From the NCBI RefSeq assembly GCF_902806685.2, contig NC_048553.1, positions 8,353,099-8,417,098 on the forward strand: 64,000 bases of DNA. Reading direction: 5' to 3'. A model generated the notes under the pieces. The model had not been told where the DNA came from. It saw only the letters and a program-made list of their open reading frames with translations, and did not search any database. The position numbers and the translations under genes were made by a program. Position 1 is the stretch's first letter. Each line of letters starts with the position of its first letter. Below are positions 50,674 to 59,366 of this stretch, piece by piece. The stretch comes from Maniola hyperantus. Lineage: Eukaryota > Arthropoda > Insecta > Lepidoptera > Nymphalidae.

Positions 50674-50818
50674 TATAGTACACGACAGGTCAAAATGCCA
50701 ATCGGGGTGGGGACGCCCCGTACACCCGCACAGCCACCGCGCTATCCCAGTGCGGGATAGTGCGGGTGACGTGCGGGTGTGCGGGACCTCCCCCAGTCTT
50801 GACATGTCGCGTACTATA
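50674..50818. mobile_element. Family P palindromic MITE, complete
   Basis: Left tip TATAGTACACGACAGGTCAA and right tip TTGACATGTCGCGTACTATA enclose a GC-rich palindromic core (CCCGTACACCCGCAC...GTGCGGGTGTGCGGG). The tip TATAGTAC/GTACTATA is shared by other complete copies. The flanking TA could be part of a TA target duplication. Confidence 0.8.
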
Positions 50819-50852
50819 GCTGTAGTGCAAGTTGCAACGTTGTGTGCAGTAG

Positions 50853-50876
50853 GTATCTCGACCTGTCGCATACTTA
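50853..50876. repeat. Family P right-tip scrap
   Basis: ATCTCGACCTGTCGCATACT stands alone 35 bases beyond the complete copy. Confidence 0.5.
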
Positions 50877-51164
50877 GCTACTATACAACGTTGTTCCTTG
50901 TTTAAAAAATCTGGTCTTTTCTGATAAAATAACAACGTTGCTTACGTTGCTAAGTACTACTTAATTTAGTTTATTGTTATTAGGTATTATATTAGTAATT
51001 AACTATTGATTTCGGCCGTTAGTCGTGTACATAACGCAATCAAATGTTACGTAAGTACATTTAACATTAAATTTAAGCACACTGTAATGAATAAGGTTCT
51101 AAATAGTGTCCATTCGGGGGATTGCTAAAACGAAGGCTAGCAATTAAAACTTCTTTGTGCGGCA

Positions 51165-51195
51165 GTCCTGGGGGGTGGGCGGGGTAGGGGCGGTC
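51165..51195 (+). other. G-quadruplex-forming tract
   Basis: 51,170-51,193 has four G runs of 6, 3, 4 and 4 separated by 1-2 base loops (GGGGGGTGGGCGGGG, TA, GGGG). It lies in a unique, moderately GC-rich stretch. Confidence 0.7.
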
Positions 51196-51296
51196 ACTTG
51201 ACGGAGTCCGTAATTGGAAAAGTTCCTCTGACTAGCAACCAGTGATAAAGGTTACTTGTGTCAAAGTATACCTTATTATGTATAGAATAGTTGATT

Positions 51297-51450
51297 TATT
51301 AGGGTTCAGTGCCTCAAAAAGAAAAAAGAACCCTTATAGGATCACTACGTTGTGTGTCTGTCTGTCCATCTGTCGTGTCTGTCAAAAAAACCTATAGCTG
51401 TACTTCCCGTTGACCTAGAAACATGAACTTTTTCACCAGTAGGATTTCAC
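51297..51450 (-). repeat. Family E repeat, reversed and truncated
   Basis: TAGGGTTCAGTGCCTCAAAA, AGAACCCTTATAGGATCACT, GTGTCTGTCTGTCCATCTG and GTTGACCTAGAAACATGAAC. Confidence 0.65.
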
Positions 51451-52009
51451 CAGTCCAAAGCTCTTTTTACCTGACAGCACCTATAGTCATTATCTGCAGG
51501 TGCCACCAAATTATTTGGTACCTTAACGTAGTTTAAATTAACATAGATATGTTAATGTTATTTTTTCAGTAAGTAAATTCATTCAATTTTAGCTCTTTAG
51601 ATCGCTTGAATACATTTTATCCATTTATGGTAACAATGGTTATTGTATGTATTGTAAATGAACCTATCGCGATAGTGGGAGTGGCATAGGTATACCATGG
51701 TAAGACAATGACCACCCTCGATAGGCATAGAAACAAAGACGTGGCACTGAATAGCCATAATTAAATACCTAGAGAATACTAGCTAGTTTTGTTCCTATAT
51801 ACTGCCTTTTGAGTCGGCCAATTCTATCATCTAGGTATGCCTTGTTCTTGGGCTGGCTACTATCATAAGTAGGTAGATATACTTATTATCTAAACCAATG
51901 GGTTGCCACCCCACTAAAAAGCATGGGTCTCGACTCTCGCATGCATGCAGGACGATTCCTCACAATAGGTTTAAAGAACAATATTTTCCAAATTTTATTT
52001 AACTTATTA
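51451..52009. other. Unique interval
   Basis: No gene or repeat recognised. Confidence 0.35.
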
Positions 52010-52190
52010 CTGACGCTCGCGACTTCGTCCGTGTGGATTTAGTAGGAACTCTTTGATTTTAAGTAACATATGTCACTCTCCAGGTCTTTGACTATATCAA
52101 TACAAAAAAATTCGCCAATCTGTTGCTTCGTTGCGGCGTGATTGAATGACAAACCAACAAACAAACACCCTTTCGGAATTTATAAGATGG
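52010..52190 (+). repeat. Family A1 repeat
   Basis: TGACGCTCGCGACTTCGTCC, TAGGAACTCTTTGATTTTAA, TCTCCAGGTCTTTGACTATA, GGCGTGATTGAATGACAAAC and ACCCTTTCGGAATTTATAAG. Confidence 0.75.
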
Positions 52191-52264
52191 GTCGTGCTGG
52201 GTAATGACTGATGATCGTTAGGAGCTAAACTTTCCGTTTATGTGAGACTTTAAAAAATAACTAT

Positions 52265-52397
52265 CAATCATTCAATCATTCAATATTTTTATTTGCTTAA
52301 AATGTAGGTTAAGAAAGATGTCTTACAATTCACTTAATTAGTATCACTACATTTGCCATACAATGGCATGCAAATATTTACTCACTTAACACTCGTA
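52265..52397 (-). mobile_element. LINE 3' UTR fragment
   Basis: CAATCATTCAATCATTCAAT, TTTTTATTTGCTTAAAATGT and GCCATACAATGGCATGCAAA resemble the 32.66-kb fragment. Confidence 0.45.
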
Positions 52398-52563
52398 CCT
52401 ATAGCACGCGAAAGGTCGAGATGGTAATCGGGGTATGAGGCGGGAGGACGCCCCACACACCCGCACGTCACTCGCGCTATCCCGCACCGGATTAGCGCGG
52501 GGGCTGTTCGGGTATGCGGAGCGTCCCCATCCCGATTGTCATGTCGACCTGTCGCGTATTATA
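52398..52563. mobile_element. Family P palindromic MITE, complete
   Basis: TATAGCACGCGAAAGGTCGA, GATGGTAATCGGGGTATGAG, core CCCGCACGTCACTCGCGC, and GATTGTCATGTCGACCTGTC with GCGTATTATAGAT. Confidence 0.8.
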
Positions 52564-52611
52564 GATATGTTTTGAAAAGTAGTGTCGAACCGTGGATACC
52601 AGTTGTAAGAG

Positions 52612-53339
52612 TTAAGGTGACGCAGTACGCTCGACCGAAATTGGCAGCGCACGTGGGTAATCTGTTTGCTTTTCACTTGACACTGTATGAGGAAGGTAAG
52701 AGGCACGATGATTTTCACCGAAATCAAGCGGGAGAAAAGGGTTTAGGAAAAGTATTTTTGAGAAAAAACTACTGAAGTTATGTTTACAAAGTATAATTAT
52801 TTCAACTAATGAATAATTAAAATATGTCTATTGTTAAATTCTTTCCTAAAGTTGTCATAAATTTAGTGTTAAAATAGAAATCTTTTTAGGCTCGTAACTT
52901 TAAAATCAATATTTTTTTCAATGTTTTTTCAATAAACCTAGATAATGACGATATAAATCGATATAATACTTAGTTTTGAGCGTATTCAAATAATGGCACC
53001 AATTCTAAGCACAACCTAATTTTAGAGTATTCGCACCCTCTTCTTACTATTGTAATATGAAAAGGACAGAAGCAGTTTGACATTTCTAAATTTAATTTTT
53101 AGATGGTAAAACCCGTGATTTTAGCACGCACTCGCGAACCTACTGTTTAAATTTGTATTGTGCACTAAAATTTAGAGTCTTTAAATGTGAAAGTCATGTT
53201 CCGTTCCTTTTTTAGCATTAGTAAAAAGAAAAGGATGCAGATACTCTAAATTTAGTTTAGAGAGAGACTAGAGAATCGGGGCCATTGTAGTAATTACCCT
53301 ACGTTTGTATGAAGAAAGCACCGTCCCGAGCCCTCTTAA
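52612..53339 (+). mobile_element. TTAA-flanked (piggyBac-like) element, copy 1, carrying a MITE
   Basis: TTAA at 52,612-52,615 and again at 53,336-53,339 flank the element GGTGACGCAGTACGCTCGAC ... CACCGTCCCGAGCCCTC. It is homologous, in inverted orientation, to 57,493-57,968. Inside, at 52,993-53,285, sits a family-F MITE that copy 2 lacks. TTAA duplication with G-rich tips is typical of piggyBac-type elements. No transposase frame is present. The frame at 52,536-52,775 spans the element border and is not a gene. Confidence 0.75.
52993..53285 (+). mobile_element. Family F fold-back MITE, copy 2 (nested)
   Basis: ATGGCACCAATTCTAAGCAC ... GAGAATCGGGGCCAT, almost identical to 32,112-32,403. Differences seen: G/A in the left tip, two T/C changes in GATA(T/C)T(T/C)TAAA, and the last base. 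The sequence flanking it continues the TTAA element on both sides. Confidence 0.9.
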
Positions 53340-53869
53340 GACTAAATGCTAAATTCGCGACAACATAACAACAAGCATTTACACAACGAGATATCAAACA
53401 AGGAAAGCAAACTTACCAGTGATTGTTTAGACTAGCTAGTCTAGTTTAATTTCAGCTGTTTGCCACCAGAGGATTAGAATTACAGTTACAGTTTCAACTA
53501 ACTATGAGGAAGAAAAATAATAAGGGTAGGTATCATCTACTTACCTATCTAATAATATGTGGTCGTCGTCATCATCATCATGATTATGTGGATATTCATT
53601 GCTATATAGACTTAGGCCTTTTCTAACGAGCGCCTCCACAGTAGGTATACACCCAGCCACTTGCCGTCACCGCAGTTCACGACAGTTAGAGACTTCTAAC
53701 AAAATATCGAGGCTTACACGTCACTCGCAGGCGTCAAATGTTAGCACATTTCACTCGGCCCCAAGAGGTAGCCGGTAGGCCTAAGTTGGCCCTATATTTC
53801 TTTGATTTCAGTCGATCAAACCGAGTTCCCTCAATTCAGTTCACTCTACTGTACCCTCTTTATTTATAT
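53340..53869. other. Unique interval with a possible reversed repeat
   Basis: 53,566-53,720 runs TCATCATCATCATGATTATG, then TATATAGACTTAGGCCTTTT, CTAACGAGCGCCTCCACAGT and GCAGTTCACGACAGTTAG. It resembles a reversed dispersed repeat with a (GAT)n tail that I cannot name. No gene. Confidence 0.35.
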
Positions 53870-54091
53870 ACTAGCTGATGCCCACGACTTCGTCCGCGTG
53901 GAATAAGTTTTTTAAAAATCCCGCGGGGACTCTTTGATTTTCCGGGATATAAAGTAGCCTATTTCTCTCTCCAGGTCTTTATCTATACCTACCCATGCAA
54001 AAAAATCACATCGATCCGTTGCACCGTTGCGACGTGATTGAAGGACAAACCAACAAACAAACACACTTTCGCATTTATAATAAGGGTACTG
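53870..54091 (+). repeat. Family A1 repeat, full length
   Basis: ATACTAGCTGATGCCCACGA, AATCCCGCGGGGACTCTTTG, CTCCAGGTCTTTATCTATAC, CGTTGCACCGTTGCGACGTG and CACTTTCGCATTTATAATAA with GGGTACTGAT. One of the best preserved copies. Confidence 0.9.
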
Positions 54092-54717
54092 ATTGGTCTA
54101 TCTTGCCGGATTCACTCACACTACTTATTTAATTAAGTATTATAGGTACTTTGATATTTACATAAGTTTTTAATACTCATAAGAATTGCCGGCTGGTCTG
54201 GGTGCTGCACATTCCTCTATGTAAGCATTAGCCTACCTACAAATATTATGCGGATGCGACTACAGTAAAAGTAAGAAAAATCTAAGCAGTAAGTAATTTA
54301 CTTACCTATATTGAACAATAATTAACTACACTTAGTACTGGTGGACATACTTTATATGATAAGTAGTCTGTGTAAAATAATTTTCAGAATCAGATCATTA
54401 TTTCCGGAGATTTCCTACCCTTAGGTACATAAAAACTCACAAATATAGGTACGTCTTTATAATATAAGCATATACCTAGATGTAGGTAAATAGGTAACTA
54501 AATTAGGATAGGTAAACCAACAATGTGCCTTATTAATTGTTATATTTACACCTACAAAAACAGGTAAAACAAACTTAGTGGTGATTGTTTAGATTGGCCG
54601 GTGTTTAATTTCAGTCTATTTACCCGCAGAAATATTAGAAACAGTTTCACGGTGCGAATGACTACGAATTAGTTATTTACCTTTGTGAAATTACATATTC
54701 AAACGAAGAGCGTTCTT
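54092..54717. other. Unique AT-rich interval
   Basis: No gene. Positions 54,556-54,665 echo 53,400-53,490 (AAACTTAGTGGTGATTGTTTAG against AAACTTACCAGTGATTGTTTAG, then AATTTCAGTCTATTTACC against AATTTCAGCTGTTTGCC), so there is another weak duplication here. Confidence 0.4.
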
Positions 54718-54723
54718 AAGAGC

Positions 54724-55150
54724 AAAAACCGGCCAAGTGCGAGTCAGGCTCGCGCAATGAGGGTTCCGTACTTCAGTCGTATTTTTTCAAAATTTTGCAC
54801 GAGTCAAAAACTATGATGCATAAAAATAAATAAAAAATCTGTTTTAGAATGTACAGATGAAGACCTAATATGATACCCCACTTGATATAGTTATCTCAGT
54901 TCGAAAGTTGAAAATACTAATTATTAGTTCATGACCACAATTTTTTTTTGTGTGATCTAACCCTAAATTCACGGTTTTCAGATTTTCCCCAAATGTCAGC
55001 TATAAGATGTACCTACCTGCCAAATTTCATGATTCTAGGTCAACGGGAAGTACCCTGTAGGTTTCTTGACAGACAGACAGACAGACAGACAGACAACAAA
55101 GTAATCCTATAAGGGTTCCGTTTTTCCTTTTGAGGTACGGAACCCTAAAA
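54724..55150 (+). repeat. Family E repeat, full length
   Basis: AAACCGGCCAAGTGCGAGTC, GGGTTCCGTACTTCAGTCGT, CTGTTTTAGAATGTACAGAT, ATTTCATGATTCTAGGTCAA, then (GACA)n, CTATAAGGGTTCCG and GAGGTACGGAACCCT. The GGGTTCCGTAC near the start and GTACGGAACCC at the end are inverted. This is the reference copy for the fragments at 15.5, 20.1, 51.3 and 63.95 kb. Confidence 0.8.
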
Positions 55151-55223
55151 ACGAAGGTGTTTTGTTTTAATTTCACCTAGGTATTATTTAGCTAGGTACC
55201 TACCTATTTGAAATTTATTTCTT

Positions 55224-55438
55224 ACTAGCTGATGCCCGCGACTACGTCCGCGTAGAATTAGGTTTTTTAAAAATCCCGTGGGAACTCTTTGATTTTCAGG
55301 GATAAAAAGTCTATGTCACTTTCCAGGTCTTTATCTATACCCATGCAAAAAATCACGTCAATCCGCTGCACCGTTGCGACGTGATTGAAGGACAAACCAA
55401 CAAACAAACACACTTTCGCATTTATAATAACGGTAGGT
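55224..55438 (+). repeat. Family A1 repeat, full length
   Basis: ACTAGCTGATGCCCGCGACT, AAAATCCCGTGGGAACTCTT, CCAGGTCTTTATCTATACCC, CGCTGCACCGTTGCGACGTG and CACACTTTCGCATTTATAAT. Confidence 0.9.
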
Positions 55439-55717
55439 ACTGATCTGTGCTGATAGGAACTGCCGAAAAATATAAACAGGTAAGTATAGGTAGGTACTTA
55501 GGACTTTTTGATTTATTTTGGAAAGTAAGACCGATTAAAAAAACCTAAAACTGCAAGTTAATAACGTTTAAACTATCGTAACTGTTATCCATTGGGTATA
55601 TAAGTATTAAAATAAATGTCATCATAAAATGAAGAACGTATTATTATAGTAGTTTTAGTATTAGTAGTAGTTTTCATTCCTCCCTTTAAAAAAAACCCAA
55701 AGGGGGGGGGTTGTGTT

Positions 55718-55866
55718 TGATCTGTAGGATACAGTTGTAGAGCGTTGTCTCTGTCATTCATACCTATGTGACGTTTTGTCGGTCTCAACGACAAAGACAA
55801 TGCTCTACAAAACAGCCATCTCTTTCTAAAGGTCGATGTACATTATTTTCTGCCGCGTACTGCACT
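55718..55866 (-). mobile_element. Family D element with internal stem
   Basis: TTGTAGAGCGTTGTCTCTGTC (from 55,733) pairs with GACAAAGACAATGCTCTACAA. Beyond the stem TCTTTCTAAAGGTCGATGTA, CATTATTTTCTGCCGCGTAC and TGCA form the far end. Same family as 10.8 and 56.5 kb. Confidence 0.7.
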
Positions 55867-56511
55867 TAAAGACCATGTAGCAGTATTTATAGAAGCTATA
55901 ATACATGGTATTATAAGCCATGTACTGTGTAGGTACATATAACGACCCTAGTGATCTACTACCTTAACAACCCATCAAAAATTCACAGTCGAGAAATTCA
56001 TTAAAACAAATTTCGCTCCCTCGTTAAACTAAGGTCTGAAACTAGCAAATTAATTATAAAACACGTCAAAACAAGGCCCAAAGTTCGACCCATCTGAGAC
56101 AAAGGGTGCCCTTAATTCGGTCCCTACTCCCTACGTTATCGCAAAGTCTGATCTCCCTACCATTGATCTTAAGGGTGACTTAACCCCCCTGGGGGGGAAA
56201 GAAAATCACGAGGGGACGCGTGGGTTCGTTGCTTAGCAAGATTATGTGGGGTTAGTTTTCGTTTGTCATGCCGAAATAATAATTGCAAGGGTTAAGGGAT
56301 TCGTTCGTGAATTGCGGGTTAAGGGAAGGCACATACCTAATATACCTAATATAATAGAGCTACAAAATTAAAGTAAATTACACAACATCATATTATTTTT
56401 GATACGTACCAAGGTACCTATCTTACTTTATTCATTTTATTTATTCTTCTAAAAGATATAACTTTTAGCTGGCCTATATGATATTCTTTCTAGTAGGTAT
56501 AGTAGGTAAGT
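55867..56511. other. Unique interval with GC-richer patch
   Basis: 56,090-56,320 contains TCCCTACTCCCTACGTTATC, AACCCCCCTGGGGGGGAAAG (a CCCCCC/GGGGGG palindrome at about 56,181) and GGGGACGCGTGGG. No gene. Confidence 0.3.
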
Positions 56512-56680
56512 ATACAATACGCGGCCGAAAGTAATGTACGTCGACCTTTAGAAGGAGATAGCAAATTTGTGCAAATTTATTGAGCACTGTCTCTGTCGTT
56601 GAGACTGACAAAACGTCATAGAGGTAGGTAGGTATGAGTGAGAGAGACATAACGCTCTACAACGCCGAAATGTCATTCTA
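56512..56680 (+). mobile_element. Family D element
   Basis: ACAATACGCGGCCGAAAGTA, ATGTACGTCGACCTTTAGAA, GTCTCTGTCGTTGAGACTGA, CAAAACGTCATAGAGG and GAGACATAACGCTCTACAAC. An extra copy of GCAAATTT(A/G)T sits in the middle. Confidence 0.7.
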
Positions 56681-56683
56681 GGC

Positions 56684-56784
56684 CAGCCAGCGTGGCGGAC
56701 TTTGGTCTAAATCTTTCTCATTCTGAGAGAAGACAGCTCAGTAGTGGAGTGGGCCTGTGATGGGTTGATTATGATGATGATGAT
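56684..56784 (+). mobile_element. tRNA-SINE (family S), 3' end
   Basis: GCCAGCCAGCGTGGCGGACT, TTCTCATTCTGAGAGAAGAC, GGGCCTGTGATGGGTTGATT and ATGATGATGATGATC tail. Confidence 0.75.
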
Positions 56785-56976
56785 CAATTCAAATGACAGA
56801 CGAAGTAAAAAGCAATAAATACCTACTAAAATTCTAGGGTTGAACCATCGTGAATGATTTCCATAACTCACGCGTTCCCGAACTAAGTCCCTGTGAAAAA
56901 GGACCCTCGAAACTAGTCGGACTAACGTCGACTAAATACTTAGTAAATACGTGAGTAAAGCCGATTTCTTATAGAT

Positions 56977-57186
56977 TTATGATCGGGACTTCCTCCGCGT
57001 GGACTACACAAATTTCAAACGCCTATTTAACTCCCGTAGGGGTGGAATTTTCAAAAATCCTTTCTTACCGGATGCCTACGTCATAATAGCTATCTGCATG
57101 CCACATTTCAGCCCGATCCGTCCAGTAATTTGAGCTGTGCGTTGATAGATCAGTCAGTCAGTCACCTTTTCCTTTTATATATTTAG
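56977..57186 (+). repeat. Family B interspersed repeat
   Basis: GATCGGGACTTCCTCCGCGT, CTACACAAATTTCAAACGCC, CTTTCTTACCGGATGCCTAC, CAGCCCGATCCGTCCAGTAA, CAGTCAGTCAC and CTTTTCCTTTTATATATT. Confidence 0.85.
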
Positions 57187-57461
57187 ATAGGTAGGTACAA
57201 TGATAAGTTAACATTTATAACGAAACGTGCAGAACAGAATAGACGACAATGAATTGCTAAACGAGTCACGAATTCCGTACGAAAATTGTCCAATATACTG
57301 GGCGTCATCTTAGTTGGGAGGGTCGGGGAGGGTTTTATTATAGGTCCGGGCGGTTTGCGGCGAGTCGGGGGCGCACTTCTTATTACGATTGACGCGAGGG
57401 CTGCCATTTTGAGATTGTAACCGTGTTTTAGAATATTTTTTTATTTTCTTATAATATTACT
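57187..57461. other. Unique GC-rich patch
   Basis: GGGCGTCATCTTAGTTGGGA, GGGTCGGGGAGGGTTTTATT, GTCCGGGCGGTTTGCGGCGA and GGCTGCCATTTTGAGATTG. CpG-bearing and unrelated to the known families. Possibly regulatory. Confidence 0.3.
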
Positions 57462-58125
57462 AGCTTGCCAAACCCCTGTTTTACCCCCTTAAGGGGACTC
57501 AGTTCAGTGCTTTCCTTATACAATCGTAGGAGGGAAATTACAACAACATTCGATATTGTACGCACAAAACTAAGAATGATATCGATTTATCTCGTCATTA
57601 TCTAGGTTTATTGATATTATATAAAACATTGAAAAAAATATTGATTTAAAAGTTACGAGGCTCAAAAGATTCCTATTTTAACACTAAATTAATGACAACT
57701 TTGGGTGTAAATAAATAAGATTAGGGATATGAAAATTCTAAAACAATTTATATTAGACGTAGTTTATTTATTCATTAGTTGAAATAACTTTACTTTGCAA
57801 ACATAAATTCAGCAGTTTTTTCTCAAAAATACTTTTCCTAAACCCTTTTCGCGCGCTTGATTTCAGTGAAAATCATCGTACCTCTCAACTTTCTCATACA
57901 ATGTCAAGTGAAAAGCAAACATGTTACCCACGTGGGCTGCCAATTTCGGTCGAGCGTCCTGCGTCACCTTAAGGATTGAATTTTAAAAAATCGTATCTTA
58001 GCGGATGTCTACGTCATAATAGCTGTCAGTAGTTTGAGCTGTGCGTTGATAGATCAGTCAATCAGTCTGTCATTCAGTCAGTCAGTCAGCTTTTCCTTTT
58101 ATATACCTAAGTATATAGATTATCC
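57462..58125 (+). repeat. Family B repeat split by the TTAA element
   Basis: Left part 57,462-57,492: CTAGCTTGCCAAACCCCTGT, then TTTACCCCCTTAA. Right part 57,969-58,125: TTAAGGATTGAATTTTAAAA, TCTTAGCGGATGTCTACGTC, CAGTAGTTTGAGCTGTGCGT, CAGTCAGTCAGC, CTTTTCCTTTTATATA. Joined at TTAA the two parts rebuild the family-B centre TACCCCCTTA(G/A)GG...TTGAATTTT. Confidence 0.85.
57493..57968 (-). mobile_element. TTAA-flanked (piggyBac-like) element, copy 2
   Basis: Flanked by TTAA at 57,489-57,492 and 57,969-57,972. Tips GGGGACTCAGTTC and GACGCTCGACC...GGTGACGCAGG (minus strand) form imperfect 13-bp TIRs (9 of 13 match). It is 476 bp, inverted relative to copy 1 and without the F MITE. It has no transposase frame. 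Confidence 0.8.
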
Positions 58126-58323
58126 TGAAGGACGAGTGGCCTAGTTACGATAGTGCATGTATCAGTCGATTGCATAACGTTGACCCAAGTCGGCAACTGG
58201 ATGGATGACCGACTTTAGATGTACATGACATTTTACAATGTATATGTTTCAGGCATTCAGTACTGAAAATAAAATTAGTGTGTTCCTATCCGTGTCCAGG
58301 ATAGGCAGGCTATCTCTGTACCA
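58126..58323. other. Unique interval
   Basis: No gene or repeat recognised. TCCTATCCGTGTCCAGGATAGG at 58,285-58,306 is a small inverted repeat. Confidence 0.35.
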
Positions 58324-58482
58324 AATAGATGACGCTCGCAACTTCATTCATAATATGTATATTTAGGTTTTCATAATTTCTGTGGAAATTCTTTAATTTT
58401 CCGGGACCAAAATTAGACTATGTCCTTCATCAGGATGTACCTAAACTGAAAACTGCTCCTATACCAAATTTTGTGTGCCACA
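58324..58482 (+). repeat. Family A2 repeat, decayed
   Basis: GATGACGCTCGCAACTTCAT, TTCTGTGGAAATTCTTTAAT, CTATGTCCTTCATCAGGATG and TATACCAAATTTTGTG. Confidence 0.6.
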
Positions 58483-58576
58483 TTCATGGTTACCTTACAG
58501 TCCGGTCTCGCCACGGTATAACGTGAGTCATGCTTTATTCTCTAAGTATCAGTTATTTCATAAAATAACAAAATTT

Positions 58577-58580
<4 letters not shown>

Positions 58581-58629
<49 letters not shown>
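58581..58629. repeat. (AT)n microsatellite
   Basis: About 24 uninterrupted AT units between AATTTAAC and AACAATACTAAT. Confidence 0.95.
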
Positions 58630-58630
<1 letters not shown>

Positions 58631-58967
58631 CAATACTAATTCATGATGGTATTAATTTGATAACCGCCGCAATTTTAATATCCAAATGAAACAATAGCAG
58701 CCCTAACCCACATCTAGTTCCCAAACAAAATGCCTCCCCCATCCCAACAAGAAATTACATACTTTAATCTTATCATTGGAGTGAAATAGAATATTAAATC
58801 GGGCTGTCGCCGACGAATGGTCGGACCGTACTAAACGCGGGTCCCGGGATAAACACATTCGATTTGACAGCACAAAGAATGTTGCGAATCGACTGAAGTA
58901 ATTTGCGTTATCTCATCAGATTTTTCGTTTAAACGAATAGTGTGCGTCTATTATTATAGATACTAGA
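58630..58967. other. Unique interval with CG-bearing patch
   Basis: 58,800-58,870 reads GGGCTGTCGCCGACGAATGG, TCGGACCGTACTAAACGCGG and TCCCGGGATAAACACATTCG. Not a known repeat. Possible regulatory patch. Confidence 0.3.
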
Positions 58968-59198
58968 TGATACCCGCGACTTTTTGTGCGTGGATTTAGG
59001 TTTTTAAAAATCTCGTAATAACTCTTTGTAGGTAAAGCCTATGGCCTTCCCCGGAATGCAACTGTACCTCTGTACCAAATTTCATCAAAATCGGTTAAAC
59101 GGATGAGCTGTGAAAAGCTAGCAGACAGATAGAGAGACAGATGGACAGACAGACAAACACACTTTCGCATTTATAATATTAGTATGGTAGTATGGATT
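58968..59198 (+). repeat. Family A2 repeat, full length
   Basis: ATACTAGATGATACCCGCGA, CCTTCCCCGGAATGCAACTG, AAATTTCATCAAAATCGGTT, AAACGGATGAGCTGTGAAAA, GCTAGCAGACAGATAG and TTTATAATATTAGTATGGTA. Confidence 0.85.
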
Positions 59199-59202
59199 TT
59201 TC

Positions 59203-59366
59203 TATCCTACTAATAAGTATTATAAAAGTGAAAGTGTTGCTGGTTTGTCCTTTACCTGACTTTGAAGACTACTTTTATCCCGATAAGTCAACGAATTCTC
59301 ACGAGATTTTTAAAACCAAATCCACGTGGATGAAATCGAGGTGAAATAGCGGGCATCAATTAGTTA
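59203..59366 (-). repeat. Family A repeat, reversed
   Basis: ATCCTACTAATAAGTATTAT, AAAAGTGAAAGTGTTGCTGG, CTTTTATCCCGATAAGTCAA, ATTCTCACGAGATTTTTAAA, CCAAATCCACGTGGATGAAA and GCGGGCATCAATTAGTT. It stands tail-to-tail with the preceding A2 copy. Confidence 0.7.

Noticed and set aside
56175..56200. Rho-independent terminator (CCCCCC/GGGGGG palindrome)
   Set aside because: Bacterial terminator logic does not apply in this eukaryotic sequence, and no gene precedes it.
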